This document shows positions 16,355-25,863 of a stretch of 64,000 nucleotides of DNA, piece after piece. The first letter of the stretch is position 1. Every line of letters starts with the position of its first letter. Source of the DNA: CAYRWR01 sp964428015 (GTDB lineage Bacteria; Spirochaetota; Brevinematia; Brevinematales; CAYRWR01); contig CAYRWR010000010.1 in NCBI GenBank assembly GCA_964428015.1, positions 22,010 to 86,009 of the forward strand, read 5' to 3'. A program made the position numbers and the translations under genes. Below the pieces are notes generated by a model. It saw nothing but the letters and a program-made list of their open reading frames with translations, did no database searches and was not told the origin of the DNA.

Positions 16355-17869
16355 TTAGAAACGGAAGACCAGTTCTGCTCCGGCAAATATTCCATTCAAA
16401 TCAAATAATTTTGATAATGGTTGAGTGTAAGGTGAACCATTAACTTTTGTAGTATAGGTATAAGTACTTATATCGATATCTGTACCGTCATTGGCTGAAA
16501 AGCTGAATGAATCACCTAAGCCAAAATAGTAGGCATACCCGGCATAAATTCGGAATTTAAATTTCTGTGAGGCCTGGATATTAATGGAGATCTTCGGCTT
16601 TGCCCCTAAATAATAGGAAAGTAAAGAGAAACTACCATCATATGAGCTTGAACTGTATATGACTGAACCTGTCCCTAAACTGATATAAGTTGCAGCTAGA
16701 GATAAATCCAGTTCGGGAACAATGCTGACACTGCCCATGTAGATTTCATATCCGCCTCCAATATCCAGGTAAAAAGCAGACGGTGAGTTGATCAGAATAC
16801 CTATAGCTGCACGTGCCAGGCCGGCATACCCTAATTCAAATTCGGATGCCAGGCCAAGATCAAAGGTCATTGCAGATGGATTAAAATTTTTCGTTACACT
16901 GAAATCAGCACCGGCATCAAATACCAGCGAGTTAACAGACGAAGTGAAGGTGGAAATTCCGCCATAGATGCTGAATCTGCCTCCACCCAGGGCAGATTCG
17001 ATCAGCTGATCGTTAGCCTGAGGGGCGCCTTTAATGATGGCAGCTTCGGAATAGTTGTCCCCTACCTTGGATACACGGACCAATCCGGCATCAATGGAAG
17101 TGGTGAAACCGTCGCCGATGGTGAGCTGTTTCTTGAGGACAAATTCATAGCCGGGCTTGACACCCAGGTCATTTCCCAGCTGGAGATAGACCTTGGCACC
17201 CAGATTCTGCAGGACTTTGGTCTTGAGTTTGAATTCATCGGTCTTTCGCAGGAAGAGACCTAAACCACTCACTGCGTTATTGATAGCTTTCTGATAGGCA
17301 TCCTGGTCGCCTTTTTCAGATTTTTCATCGACGGTCCGATTATAGACTTCCATCAGATCTCCGTCGGAATTCAAAACTTTGATGGAAACAGATACATTAG
17401 CCTGCCATTCCACTACCCACTTGGAAGATACGTTACCGTATTTATCCACTACCTTTTTTTCCACTTTGACCTGTGCCACTCTCCATCCGGAGATAGAAGG
17501 GATGATGATAAAAGTAGACTTGATCATCTTATCCAGCTCAGCGCCGGGGATGACAACCACACCCAGATCTTCATCCATGTATTTCTGGTCTTTCAGGGCT
17601 TTCTGTTCTTTGAGCTTCTTGATATTCTCGATGAACTTAACGGCTGAGGTTTCATCCAGGCGGTACTGATAACCGATTACCTGGAATCGTTTCATGGCAT
17701 TGAATATGCCTACCATCTGATCATCAAAATACATCACCGCCGCGCTGGGCATGTTATAGGAACTGTACACCCCAAAGATACTGACATCTTTTCTTTCTGA
17801 GACTTCCTGTCCAAACCCCAGACTGAGGGTAAACAGAGCAGTCATAACAATTAAGGACAACCTCTTCAT
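16355..17869 (-). CDS. outer-membrane protein: soluble N-terminal domain plus C-terminal beta barrel
   Basis: 504 residues, signal peptide ending near LGFG. Residues about 25-300 form a soluble part; YMDEDLGVVVIPGAELD and GDQDAYQKAINNAVSGLGLFLRK recall CsgG/FlgT-like envelope proteins, but I would not assign that firmly. From about residue 300 on, alternating short strands rich in Tyr/Ser/Gly end in LVFRF, the terminal aromatic typical of outer-membrane barrels. GAGGAGGAATTT fixes ATG 17869; the ORF extends nine codons upstream. It is monocistronic judging by the terminator behind it. Function unknown. Confidence 0.8.
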   Translation of the reverse strand: MKRLSLIVMTALFTLSLGFGQEVSERKDVSIFGVYSSYNMPSAAVMYFDDQMVGIFNAMKRFQVIGYQYRLDETSAVKFIENIKKLKEQKALKDQKYMDEDLGVVVIPGAELDKMIKSTFIIIPSISGWRVAQVKVEKKVVDKYGNVSSKWVVEWQANVSVSIKVLNSDGDLMEVYNRTVDEKSEKGDQDAYQKAINNAVSGLGLFLRKTDEFKLKTKVLQNLGAKVYLQLGNDLGVKPGYEFVLKKQLTIGDGFTTSIDAGLVRVSKVGDNYSEAAIIKGAPQANDQLIESALGGGRFSIYGGISTFTSSVNSLVFDAGADFSVTKNFNPSAMTFDLGLASEFELGYAGLARAAIGILINSPSAFYLDIGGGYEIYMGSVSIVPELDLSLAATYISLGTGSVIYSSSSYDGSFSLLSYYLGAKPKISINIQASQKFKFRIYAGYAYYFGLGDSFSFSANDGTDIDISTYTYTTKVNGSPYTQPLSKLFDLNGIFAGAELVFRF

Positions 17870-17935
17870 AAATTCCTCCTCAATGAATTGTCTCATTCTA
17901 CATCAAGAGGATTTTATAATCAAGAAAAAGGCAGG

Positions 17936-19495
17936 CTAATTTTCACTAAACTGGTCTAGTATGAGCTGGCCTACCGCCAGGCAGCTGTCATCAAAAGGAA
18001 TGTTTTTGTTGATGAACACCTGCTTTCCCCTGGATTCCAGCTCACGGTATACCATGGACAGGAAATTGGTATTGCGGAAAAAGTCACCGGACAAAAAGAC
18101 TTTTTTACAGTTTTTGGCCTTGGAGATCTTATCCACTACGTCAGCGGTGGCATGGATCATGTGCTGGACCCCTTTATTCATGATGACTTCCTTGGTCTCT
18201 CCCGCCAGAATATCAGAAATGATGTCTTTAAACAGGCTATAAGTGTCGATTTTCCATATATTGTCTACCTGACTGAGCTGAGGAGTATAGGGCAGCTCCA
18301 TATTATCGGCTGAGACCATCTCATTGAGCAGGGATTCAAAGAAATGGATGTCAAAAGTTGTCTCCTCATACCACAGGAGTTCACCCAGAGCTGAGATGAT
18401 ATGATGCAGAGAGGTGGACATAGTATAGCTCATATGGCCGAAATCCACAGCGTCAAACAGGTATTTCTGCCGCTCATTGTCTCTGATCTTCTGTACTAGA
18501 GGGATACTGAGCTTGTGAAATTCCTGCTGAAAGATCTCCTTGATAATAGCCAGGGTGATACGCCAGGGTTCAACATTGGCGATAATCCCGCCAGGCAGAG
18601 GTACAGCTGACCATTGTCCCAGAGTCTCATAGGCGCCTATCCTGCCGTACAGTATCTCACCCCCCTGCAGTGAGCCGTCAGGGTCAAAAGAAGTGGTATC
18701 ATAGACCACTCCGATACCGGGCTCTTGGGTGCACTGGTTATCATACATGGTAGCCGCCAGATGGGCCTGCAGTGTAGACAGCTTTTTGACGTGCCGCTGG
18801 GTGCGCAGGTAATCGGCTACCAGAGAATAATTATTCAGGCCCCTCAGGATATTGATGTCGGCCAGATGCAGGTGTCCCATGACCGCTTTTACCATTCGGT
18901 CCATTTCCTCCATGCGCACCAGGTCTTCCACATGCCCCAGGTTTGGAGTGGAGGTAATGTGTTCTCCCTCCAGAAAAGCGATAGTAAACTGGTTCTCAGA
19001 GCCGAAGGAAAGCGCCTGTGATTTCATGGGTACATCAAGAGGGATATGATGGTAGGAAAAGGGGGTATAGGAAATGGGGATCATCCTGTCCAGAGCATAA
19101 CTCTTAAAGGTCTGACAGATATCCAGCTGGACATCATGGATATTTCCCTCCAGATGCTTTTCCTCCAGCAGAATCACAAAACTGCGGTCTTTAAATTCTT
19201 CCAGGGTATTCAGTACATCACAGCCGGCTTTACAGTCGCTGTCTTCACTTTTACCGCATAGGATGATATTATAGTATCCATCTGCCAGGCCCAGTTTTTT
19301 CATTCCCAGCTTGGAGGGCATCAGGGACAGACACTGACACCCCAGAGAATCAGAACGTATATCCAGCATAAAATAAGATAGCATAGCCTCCTGATCCATG
19401 AACAGGAAATAAAAGGGCTTTTCCCTGTCTCTGGGAATCTCATTGGAGACCAGATAGCTTTTACCGCTCAGAAACCTTAAGTAATGATTATCCAC
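17936..19495 (-). CDS. stand-alone HypF/Kae1-like carbamoyltransferase domain protein, active site altered
   Basis: 519 residues. Residues about 160-515 follow the Kae1-like C-terminal domain of the hydrogenase maturation factor HypF in order: LSFGSENQFT, NYSLVADYLR, LQAHLAATM, GIGVVYDTTSFDPDGSLQGGE, VPLPGG and EPWRITLA, then SGDFFRN and a final PFDDSCLAVGQ. The acylphosphatase, zinc-finger and YrdC domains that precede it in HypF are missing. The first 160 residues are divergent with scattered Cys (53, 55, 80, 88, 92). The usual metal site HHxAH reads LQAH (242-245), so one or both iron-binding His are lost. GTG start with GAGGGG eight bases upstream. No hydrogenase genes nearby. Role unknown. 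Confidence 0.7.
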   Translation of the reverse strand: MDNHYLRFLSGKSYLVSNEIPRDREKPFYFLFMDQEAMLSYFMLDIRSDSLGCQCLSLMPSKLGMKKLGLADGYYNIILCGKSEDSDCKAGCDVLNTLEEFKDRSFVILLEEKHLEGNIHDVQLDICQTFKSYALDRMIPISYTPFSYHHIPLDVPMKSQALSFGSENQFTIAFLEGEHITSTPNLGHVEDLVRMEEMDRMVKAVMGHLHLADINILRGLNNYSLVADYLRTQRHVKKLSTLQAHLAATMYDNQCTQEPGIGVVYDTTSFDPDGSLQGGEILYGRIGAYETLGQWSAVPLPGGIIANVEPWRITLAIIKEIFQQEFHKLSIPLVQKIRDNERQKYLFDAVDFGHMSYTMSTSLHHIISALGELLWYEETTFDIHFFESLLNEMVSADNMELPYTPQLSQVDNIWKIDTYSLFKDIISDILAGETKEVIMNKGVQHMIHATADVVDKISKAKNCKKVFLSGDFFRNTNFLSMVYRELESRGKQVFINKNIPFDDSCLAVGQLILDQFSEN

Positions 19496-19505
19496 GTTTT
19501 ACCCC

Positions 19506-20414
19506 TCATTCCTGGAAATAGTGTCCACCCACAGGATAGTATAGGACATTTAGCTGTTTTTTCAAGACTTTAAGCGAAAATTTTTTTGCGTAGAGGAGTT
19601 CACCGTCAATATGGGCAGGGACTTCCTTCTCCAGGTCAATGGTGAGCTCACTGGTTTGAAAATAAGTGACTTCCGGTTCCTGAAGATGCCGCCCTCTTTT
19701 CAGTTTGAGCATTTTAGAAAAACGGGACAGTACAGGTATATCCCTGACCAGGCACACATCCAATAGACCGTCATCGGCATATGCCAGAGGGGTCAGAGGA
19801 AACCCGCCCCCATAGTGCCGGCCGATGCCGCTGGTCACCAGAAAGGACGGCCCCCGGTATTCCCCCTCAGGCCAGTATACATGTATTTCATTTTCGCGGT
19901 AAAACAGCAGGTGCTTCAGTATCTCTTTCCAATAGCGCAATTTACCTGTAAACAGCGAAGGCTTTCTGACCCCTTCCGCCACCATGGCGTCATAGCCCAC
20001 ACCCACTCCGTTGACAAAGTAACGTCCATTGCATAACCCCAGGTCTATTTTTCTGACCTCGGACTGATCCAGCACATCCCAGCTGGACCGGCTCATTTCT
20101 ACACCCTGGCCCAGTACCGCGGCAAAATCATTGCCGCTTCCGCCGGGCAGCACCCCTAGCACTCCATCAGGGTAATCCACCAGGGCCTGTACCACCTCAT
20201 TACAGGTGCCATCCCCTCCCATTACCAGGATATGGTCCTGACCCCGCGCCAGAGCTTCACGGGCCAGGAGAGTGGCATGACCGGGTTCGCGGGTCAATCC
20301 CAGAGATGCTCCTTGGTATCTCAATTTTATAGTATTTTGATATTCTTCCAGGTGATCACGGACATGTCCGGACGCAGGATTGATGACAAAAAAATATTTC
20401 TGAAATCCGGACAT
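19506..20414 (-). CDS. diacylglycerol/lipid kinase family protein (YegS/DgkB type)
   Basis: 302-residue cytoplasmic or membrane-associated lipid kinase with the DAGK catalytic fold. INPASGHV begins the domain, VMGGDGTCNEVVQAL is the nucleotide-binding GGDGT, and GVLPGGSGNDFA is the second glycine loop. VGVGYDAMVAEGVRK and a C-terminal HIDGELL (family DGE) complete it. It phosphorylates diacylglycerol, sphingoid or similar lipids; which one is not readable. GGGAGG precedes the ATG. It sits 10 bases upstream of the HypF-like gene, so the two are probably co-transcribed. Confidence 0.93.
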   Translation of the reverse strand: MSGFQKYFFVINPASGHVRDHLEEYQNTIKLRYQGASLGLTREPGHATLLAREALARGQDHILVMGGDGTCNEVVQALVDYPDGVLGVLPGGSGNDFAAVLGQGVEMSRSSWDVLDQSEVRKIDLGLCNGRYFVNGVGVGYDAMVAEGVRKPSLFTGKLRYWKEILKHLLFYRENEIHVYWPEGEYRGPSFLVTSGIGRHYGGGFPLTPLAYADDGLLDVCLVRDIPVLSRFSKMLKLKRGRHLQEPEVTYFQTSELTIDLEKEVPAHIDGELLYAKKFSLKVLKKQLNVLYYPVGGHYFQE

Positions 20415-20501
20415 GTTTCCTCCCTACTATATTGTAAAGAGGAAACCTCCCAGCGCAAGTGAATTTAGATTTGAACCTTGTTTTTTATTGATTAAGGCGG
20501 A

Positions 20502-22247
20502 TCACTCCAGTGTCAGCCTGATTACATTGGTGGCTTGTTCAGGATCGATATCAAAAGTCTGCATTTTCCAGTTAGACTGTGGTCCCATGATCCTGCGGTC
20601 TTTATCCATACCCACCAGCCGGTACATGAGACGGTATGTGTTTGTAAATGTCACATTCCGGGTGAAAATCTGGTCGTTGGCCTTCTGATCTCCCTCCTGG
20701 CCATTGTCCAGCAGAGACAGGTCAGCATAAAAGCTCAGGGGCGACTGCTGTCCTTTGAGTACCAGCTGATTGGGCCGCACTTTGACCGCGTTGACTTCAA
20801 ACCTGACTGTTATAAAGGCATGTCCGCTCAGTCCCAGTTGGCGCAGGGCTGTATTTCTGCGTACCATGAAGAAATTAGCCTCGGGGTCTTCATCCCACAG
20901 CCGGTAATGTGGAGTCTTGCCCCAATCCGCCGGTTCATCCGCAATCTCCGTGTCCTGACCGGTATCATTATCCACATGTTTTTCTATCAATTCATGCCAT
21001 TGTGCGATTCTTTCCATACTGTCCTGGGGATTAAAGAGATGCTTTTCTTCGTCTAGTAGCTGAGCCAGATAATCACGGTACATTTGGTTGTATTTCTCTA
21101 CTTCCAGGATTTTTTCCACCAGAGGACGGCTGCCGTCCATATGGCCATAGGCAAAAAGGTCAGCTTTTCCATAATCACCCCAGGCACTGGTTCCCAGACT
21201 GTTATCATAATCATAGGGGATAAAAGTAGCTCTGCCTTTTTCATCAAAATAGAGATAAAAGTTATTACCCAGATTCCAGTAGTCATCCCACATCCCGGTC
21301 AGCACATGAACCGCCAGAGTACGCAGAAACATATCCACATCCAAGGCCTGGCCTATCCATTTTTCAAATTCCCGGCCTTCTTTATTCTTGAGGTTTTCCA
21401 TAAAGCCAATGAACTGTTCTTTGGCTTTGTCGAGATCCTGCTTGCGGGTTTTGAGGTCATAGGCATACAATTTTCCCTTATCAGGGTCTTCCACACCCAT
21501 TTTACTCCTGGCACTACCCGACTCCAGAGTGGCGGGATAGAGGCATTTCCACAGGAAGCCTTTATCATTCCCCGGAAATCTTTTTTCCAGATAAACGGCA
21601 TCTATCGGCTCCAGCATTTCATAGATGCCGAAATAGGCGTCCTCTGTACCTTTGACTTTGATGGTGAGACGGACATAGCTATTACGCAGAGCGGGGGTCA
21701 CGCCAAAGCGGCGGAACAGGTCATAACAGTATATTTCTCTGGAATAGCTGGGATCGTCCTTGAACCACTTCAGGTTTAGCGCCTTTAATCCCATGAATCT
21801 CTGGTCGATAATTCTATCGAAATCGATCCGGAAATGGGCATGATGCCAGTCCGGTGCATCACTGTCATGTTTCTGTCCGGGACTCCCTTCGGGCCGTTTA
21901 CGAGAAAAACTATTGCCTCTAAGGCGAAAAGCAATTTCTCCCAGAGAGAGAATCTGACCCTCTCTCTTCCAGGTGAAATCAGCCCGGATATACTTTTCAT
22001 TCCGGGGATTAGCATCAAAATATCCCAGCAGTTTGTCCCACTCCTGGGGTGTCACACTGATGACAATCTCAGGCAGTTTCTCCTGGTCGAAGATTTTTTC
22101 CAGGTCATTTAGTGTAGTCACCGGGTGATTTACTTTGGCTTTTGCTGTTTTTGGAGACTTTTCTGTCTTAATCGCGCCTTCTGTCTTGCATCCATTGAAA
22201 GCAAAAAGTAAAAGCAGTATTCCTATAGCTGTCAGTAATTTATTCAT
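20502..22247 (-). CDS. CotH-kinase family lipoprotein (third of three)
   Basis: 581 residues, lipobox FNGC (Cys20). A CotH-type atypical kinase domain fills about residues 55-480: QEWDKLLGYF and REGQILSLGEIAFRLRGNS at the front, ALNLKWFKDDPSYSREIYC in the middle, VLTGMWDDYWNLGNNFYLY, then the Asp-rich FIPYDYDNSLGT that corresponds to the metal-binding DxD motif. The last 80 residues add a beta-rich tail. Secreted CotH proteins phosphorylate serine on spore-coat or other surface proteins. Its two upstream neighbours are paralogues on the same strand, 25 and 111 bases apart. AAAAGGGAG precedes the ATG. Target in this organism unknown. Confidence 0.9.
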   Translation of the reverse strand: MNKLLTAIGILLLLFAFNGCKTEGAIKTEKSPKTAKAKVNHPVTTLNDLEKIFDQEKLPEIVISVTPQEWDKLLGYFDANPRNEKYIRADFTWKREGQILSLGEIAFRLRGNSFSRKRPEGSPGQKHDSDAPDWHHAHFRIDFDRIIDQRFMGLKALNLKWFKDDPSYSREIYCYDLFRRFGVTPALRNSYVRLTIKVKGTEDAYFGIYEMLEPIDAVYLEKRFPGNDKGFLWKCLYPATLESGSARSKMGVEDPDKGKLYAYDLKTRKQDLDKAKEQFIGFMENLKNKEGREFEKWIGQALDVDMFLRTLAVHVLTGMWDDYWNLGNNFYLYFDEKGRATFIPYDYDNSLGTSAWGDYGKADLFAYGHMDGSRPLVEKILEVEKYNQMYRDYLAQLLDEEKHLFNPQDSMERIAQWHELIEKHVDNDTGQDTEIADEPADWGKTPHYRLWDEDPEANFFMVRRNTALRQLGLSGHAFITVRFEVNAVKVRPNQLVLKGQQSPLSFYADLSLLDNGQEGDQKANDQIFTRNVTFTNTYRLMYRLVGMDKDRRIMGPQSNWKMQTFDIDPEQATNVIRLTLE

Positions 22248-22271
22248 CGTACTCCCTTTTATAAACAGTTT

Positions 22272-23759
22272 TTACCAGGTCATATGTGCCAGTCCCAGCT
22301 GGCTGGCCGCAAACTGAGACCTGGTCTTAAAGAAATTGGCCCCCGGAAGGGTATTTCCATTCCCCGAATCGTCACCCGAAAATAAACGGTAGAAGTCCTG
22401 ATTCCCCCAGCCTGTACCCGCCCAGGCACGGGCTGGAAAATCAGCAATCATATTGGAATAGTTTTCAGCGTCACCCACTACGTCCTGACCTATCATATAG
22501 GGCTGGATCATATTCTGCCAGGCTTTGATCCGGTTGGTGGAATAGGTGATATCAAAATAGGGATTGGATTTTTTAATCAGTTGGGTAAGATAATTTTTAT
22601 ATGTGGTACGAAAGGCTGCAATGGAAAACACTTTTTGAACCAGGGGGCGGCCGTAATCCTGCAGGCGGGTAAGGTCAAAAGTCCCGCTATTCACTCCATT
22701 GGAAGTCCCCAGCGTATTATCAAAGTCATAGGGTATATAATGACCTTTACCGTCTTCATCAAAATAAAAATAATAGTTCCCCCCGGTATACCAGTAACTG
22801 TCCCAACTGCCTACTATGGCGGTAACTGCCAGGGTTTTTAAAAACCCATCAACATCCATATTATTTAACAACCAGCTCTGAAGCGCGGTAGTACCATTAC
22901 CCAGGGCATTTAACTGATTAATGAAGTTCACAAAAATATTTTGCGCGTTGGTAAATTCTTCTTTCTGGGTCTTAAGATCATAAGGGGGGGTATAAGCAGT
23001 TGTCAGTGTGTTTTCCGCTATACCCATGCCGGATGAAAAGGACATATCTCCGCTCAGGCACTTCCACAGATACCCTTTATTATTATTGGTAAAATGCGCG
23101 TTGAGATAGCTCTGATCCAGAGCTTCAATCATGGCATATACACCAAAATACAGCGTCTCATCAGTCTCATTGAGATGGATATAGAGACGGGCATAGCTTG
23201 CTTTGGGAGCAGTAGTCACCCCGAAGCGCCGGAAGAGGTCATAGCAATATATCTCCCGGGCATAATTAGGGTCATCCTTGAACCACTTAAAATTGATATT
23301 ACGCAGTCCGTGGAATTTCGTGCCATTGGTAAAATCCGTAAACCCTATTCTGAAATGTGTGGAGTGATAATAAGTCGTACCGGAATTATGCAATACTCCG
23401 GGATTGGAATCAATAGAATAATTCGGATTATCCCCCTCAGGGCGTCTCCGGCTGTAATTTCCGCGTATCCTTAAACCCACATTCAGATTGGTTTCAATCT
23501 GCCCCTGTTTGTCAAAAATAAAGTCCGCATGGACACTCACCTCATTTTCAGGAAGAGTATCATAATTGGTCAGTATTGTATTCCATTCATCCACACTTAA
23601 GGAGATGGTTACTACCGGTACAGCAGACAGATCAAAGACATAGGCCAGGTCGGGAAAACTCTGACCTGAACGTGGTATTTCGTTATAAGTCTGGTCTTTA
23701 GACAGATCGCATGCGCTCATCAATAATATAAAAGAAAAAATCAGAAAAAATGACTTCAT
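22272..23759 (-). CDS. CotH-kinase family lipoprotein (second of three)
   Basis: 495 residues, lipobox MSAC (Cys17). Same domain plan as the flanking paralogues: VDEWNTILTNYDTLPENE, GLRIRGNYSRRRPEGDNPN, NINFKWFKDDPNYAREIYC, VGSWDSYWYTGGNYYFY and IPYDFDNTLGT with the DxD pair. It ends directly after the kinase domain in LFSGDDSGNGNTLPGANFF and a short helix, a shared CotH C-terminus. AGGAAGAGGTGAAAGT precedes the ATG. It is 60-70 percent alike by eye with the first copy in the catalytic region, indicating tandem duplication. Confidence 0.9.
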   Translation of the reverse strand: MKSFFLIFSFILLMSACDLSKDQTYNEIPRSGQSFPDLAYVFDLSAVPVVTISLSVDEWNTILTNYDTLPENEVSVHADFIFDKQGQIETNLNVGLRIRGNYSRRRPEGDNPNYSIDSNPGVLHNSGTTYYHSTHFRIGFTDFTNGTKFHGLRNINFKWFKDDPNYAREIYCYDLFRRFGVTTAPKASYARLYIHLNETDETLYFGVYAMIEALDQSYLNAHFTNNNKGYLWKCLSGDMSFSSGMGIAENTLTTAYTPPYDLKTQKEEFTNAQNIFVNFINQLNALGNGTTALQSWLLNNMDVDGFLKTLAVTAIVGSWDSYWYTGGNYYFYFDEDGKGHYIPYDFDNTLGTSNGVNSGTFDLTRLQDYGRPLVQKVFSIAAFRTTYKNYLTQLIKKSNPYFDITYSTNRIKAWQNMIQPYMIGQDVVGDAENYSNMIADFPARAWAGTGWGNQDFYRLFSGDDSGNGNTLPGANFFKTRSQFAASQLGLAHMTW

Positions 23760-23870
23760 ACTTTCACCTCTTCCTGTATTTAGGATATAGAGTCAGATCT
23801 TCGGTGATAAGTTACAGGTAGTATTAAAGAAATACCGGGTATACTCTTACTTCACAATCAGTAAGTACTC

Positions 23871-25658
23871 TTAATCTACAGGACTATACTCCAGGGTTAC
23901 CTCATTGAAGGTAAAAGTGACCAAACCATTACTGACCGTTACCATGGAGGGATCCTGGTCCTGATCAGCTATGCCGTTATGATCCGGATCTCCCCAATCG
24001 GGATAGTTCCAGTTGGTAGGATGGGCTATAAATTTATACCAATTGCCGGTAAAATTGGATATTGTGAGCTGCCAGGTGTGATCAGCCACTAACTGCATGG
24101 GGATACCATTAGTCCAACCCGTAAAAGAACCAATGAGATAGATCTTGCTGTAATTATGCAGAAAGTTGGACCAGGTAAATCCGGGGATCTTCAGCTGATA
24201 GGCAATAGATTGAGCGCGTGATTTAAAATAATTAGCTCCGGGCATATTGACACCGTCGCCGCTGTCATCCCCGGAAAACAGTCGATAACTATCATAATCA
24301 GCCCAGAAGGCAGGAAAATCATCTATGGTGTTGAACCAATTTTCGACAGAGGGAGCCACTTGTATTTCCGGCATCCGGGTACTGATCAGGCTCCTCCACT
24401 GCAGGATACGGCTGGTACTGGCCTCATAGTCAAAAAAATCATATTCAGGATTAATGAGTAATTTCAGGTAGGCATAATACCGATTCCTGTATTCAGGTAT
24501 GGACAGGATTTTATCGATCAAAGGCCTGGGCTGGCTATAGATATTGATGACGTTATTAGTCCCGGTATTTCCGCCAAAAGTATTAAGCGCTGTCCCCAGG
24601 GTGTTGTCATAATCAAAAGGTATCAGGATCAGTTTGCCTTTTTCCGGAAAATAGAGATAATAGTTCTGACCCAGCATCCAGTAGGAATCCCAGCTGCCCA
24701 CCACTATTCCCACCGCCAGGGTACGTAACACATTATCAACATCCACTGTGGCGTCCAGCCAGCTTTTCAAAGAAGAACCGGATAGAGTATTTAATTGATA
24801 TATAAATTGTTCCAGCTGGTATTTTGCCGCATTAAAATCATCTTTTCTGGTCTTGAGGTCGTAAGTGGGCGTCCAGACACTAGTCAAAGAAGTTTGCTCT
24901 ATACCAATACTGTTTGCCGGTACCGGATAGGTCAGATCAGCAGGGTTGTCATTTTTGTGCAGGCATTTCCACAAATATCCGTTACTGTCCAGGGGGTATC
25001 TGTCTTTGGCCCAGGCTTTTTCCAGGCTTTCTATCATAGCATAGGGGCCGAAAAACACGGTTTCACCGGTTTCTTTAAATCGGATAGTAAGGAAGGCATA
25101 GCTGGCCCGGGGTGCTGCTGTCACTCCAAATCTCCGGAATAAGTCATAACAGTAGATTTCCCGGGAATAATTGGGGTCATCTTTGAACCACTTGAGATTT
25201 AGATTTTTCAATCCTCCCAGGTCCTGCCCTTTTTGCCAGGCGTCGAAACCCAGGCGAAAATGAGCCGACCGGTAGACATTGGTCCCGGTCTGGCCATGCA
25301 GGGTCATCCAGTCCGCCCCGGAGCCATATGTGGACAATCCCTCGGGCCGTCTACGACTGTAATTTCCGCGCAGGCGAAAACCCACATCGTTTATTTTTAC
25401 TGATCTCCCATATTTTTCAAAAAGGAAATCAGCATGAACATTCTCTTCGTTTTTAGACAGTGTATCAAAATTGGTGAGAAGGGTATTCCATTCATTGGTG
25501 GAAATAAATATAGTGATTTGAGCAGTACTTTCCAGATTAAAGACTTCAGCTTGATCAAATATATCCTGCTGATAATTGAATTGGTTTCCGGTAGCCAGAT
25601 CACAGCTCAGGAGAAATAAATACAGAAAAATGCTTGAATATTGGATAATTTTTTTCAT
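23871..25658 (-). CDS. CotH-kinase family lipoprotein with C-terminal carbohydrate-binding-like domain (first of three)
   Basis: 595 residues, lipobox LLSC (Cys19). Kinase domain about 40-500 with NEWNTLLTNFDTLSKNEENV, GFRLRGNYSRRRPEGLSTYG, NLNLKWFKDDPNYSREIYC, GSWDSYWMLGQNYYLY and IPFDYDNTLGT. Unlike the other two, it carries an extra module at about 510-595: KIYLIGSFTGWTNGIPMQL, then TWQLTISNFTGNWYKF and a Ca-loop-like DPDHNGIADQDQDPS. This resembles starch-binding/isoamylase-N-type beta sandwiches, so it may bind glycans. It is the first gene of the CotH run, divergent from the DUF4956 gene. Confidence 0.9.
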   Translation of the reverse strand: MKKIIQYSSIFLYLFLLSCDLATGNQFNYQQDIFDQAEVFNLESTAQITIFISTNEWNTLLTNFDTLSKNEENVHADFLFEKYGRSVKINDVGFRLRGNYSRRRPEGLSTYGSGADWMTLHGQTGTNVYRSAHFRLGFDAWQKGQDLGGLKNLNLKWFKDDPNYSREIYCYDLFRRFGVTAAPRASYAFLTIRFKETGETVFFGPYAMIESLEKAWAKDRYPLDSNGYLWKCLHKNDNPADLTYPVPANSIGIEQTSLTSVWTPTYDLKTRKDDFNAAKYQLEQFIYQLNTLSGSSLKSWLDATVDVDNVLRTLAVGIVVGSWDSYWMLGQNYYLYFPEKGKLILIPFDYDNTLGTALNTFGGNTGTNNVINIYSQPRPLIDKILSIPEYRNRYYAYLKLLINPEYDFFDYEASTSRILQWRSLISTRMPEIQVAPSVENWFNTIDDFPAFWADYDSYRLFSGDDSGDGVNMPGANYFKSRAQSIAYQLKIPGFTWSNFLHNYSKIYLIGSFTGWTNGIPMQLVADHTWQLTISNFTGNWYKFIAHPTNWNYPDWGDPDHNGIADQDQDPSMVTVSNGLVTFTFNEVTLEYSPVD

Positions 25659-25863
25659 TTCTTCCCCGATGTTGAATACTATTTAGCCTAAAATACGTGA
25701 ATGAAGCCAAATAATCACTAAAACTATACCTCTTTTCCCGTGATTTTTCAATACAAAATCAGTTAAATCTGTCGGTTTTTGTAATTTATTTGAACTTTTA
25801 GCATCCATAGTAATATAATATCTGTTCATCAAGATATTTTTAAACCAGACAAGGAGCAATAAA

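Noticed and set aside
17936..19495. Calling this gene hypF
   Set aside because: Three of four HypF domains and a metal-binding His are missing and no hydrogenase genes are nearby, so the symbol would mislead.
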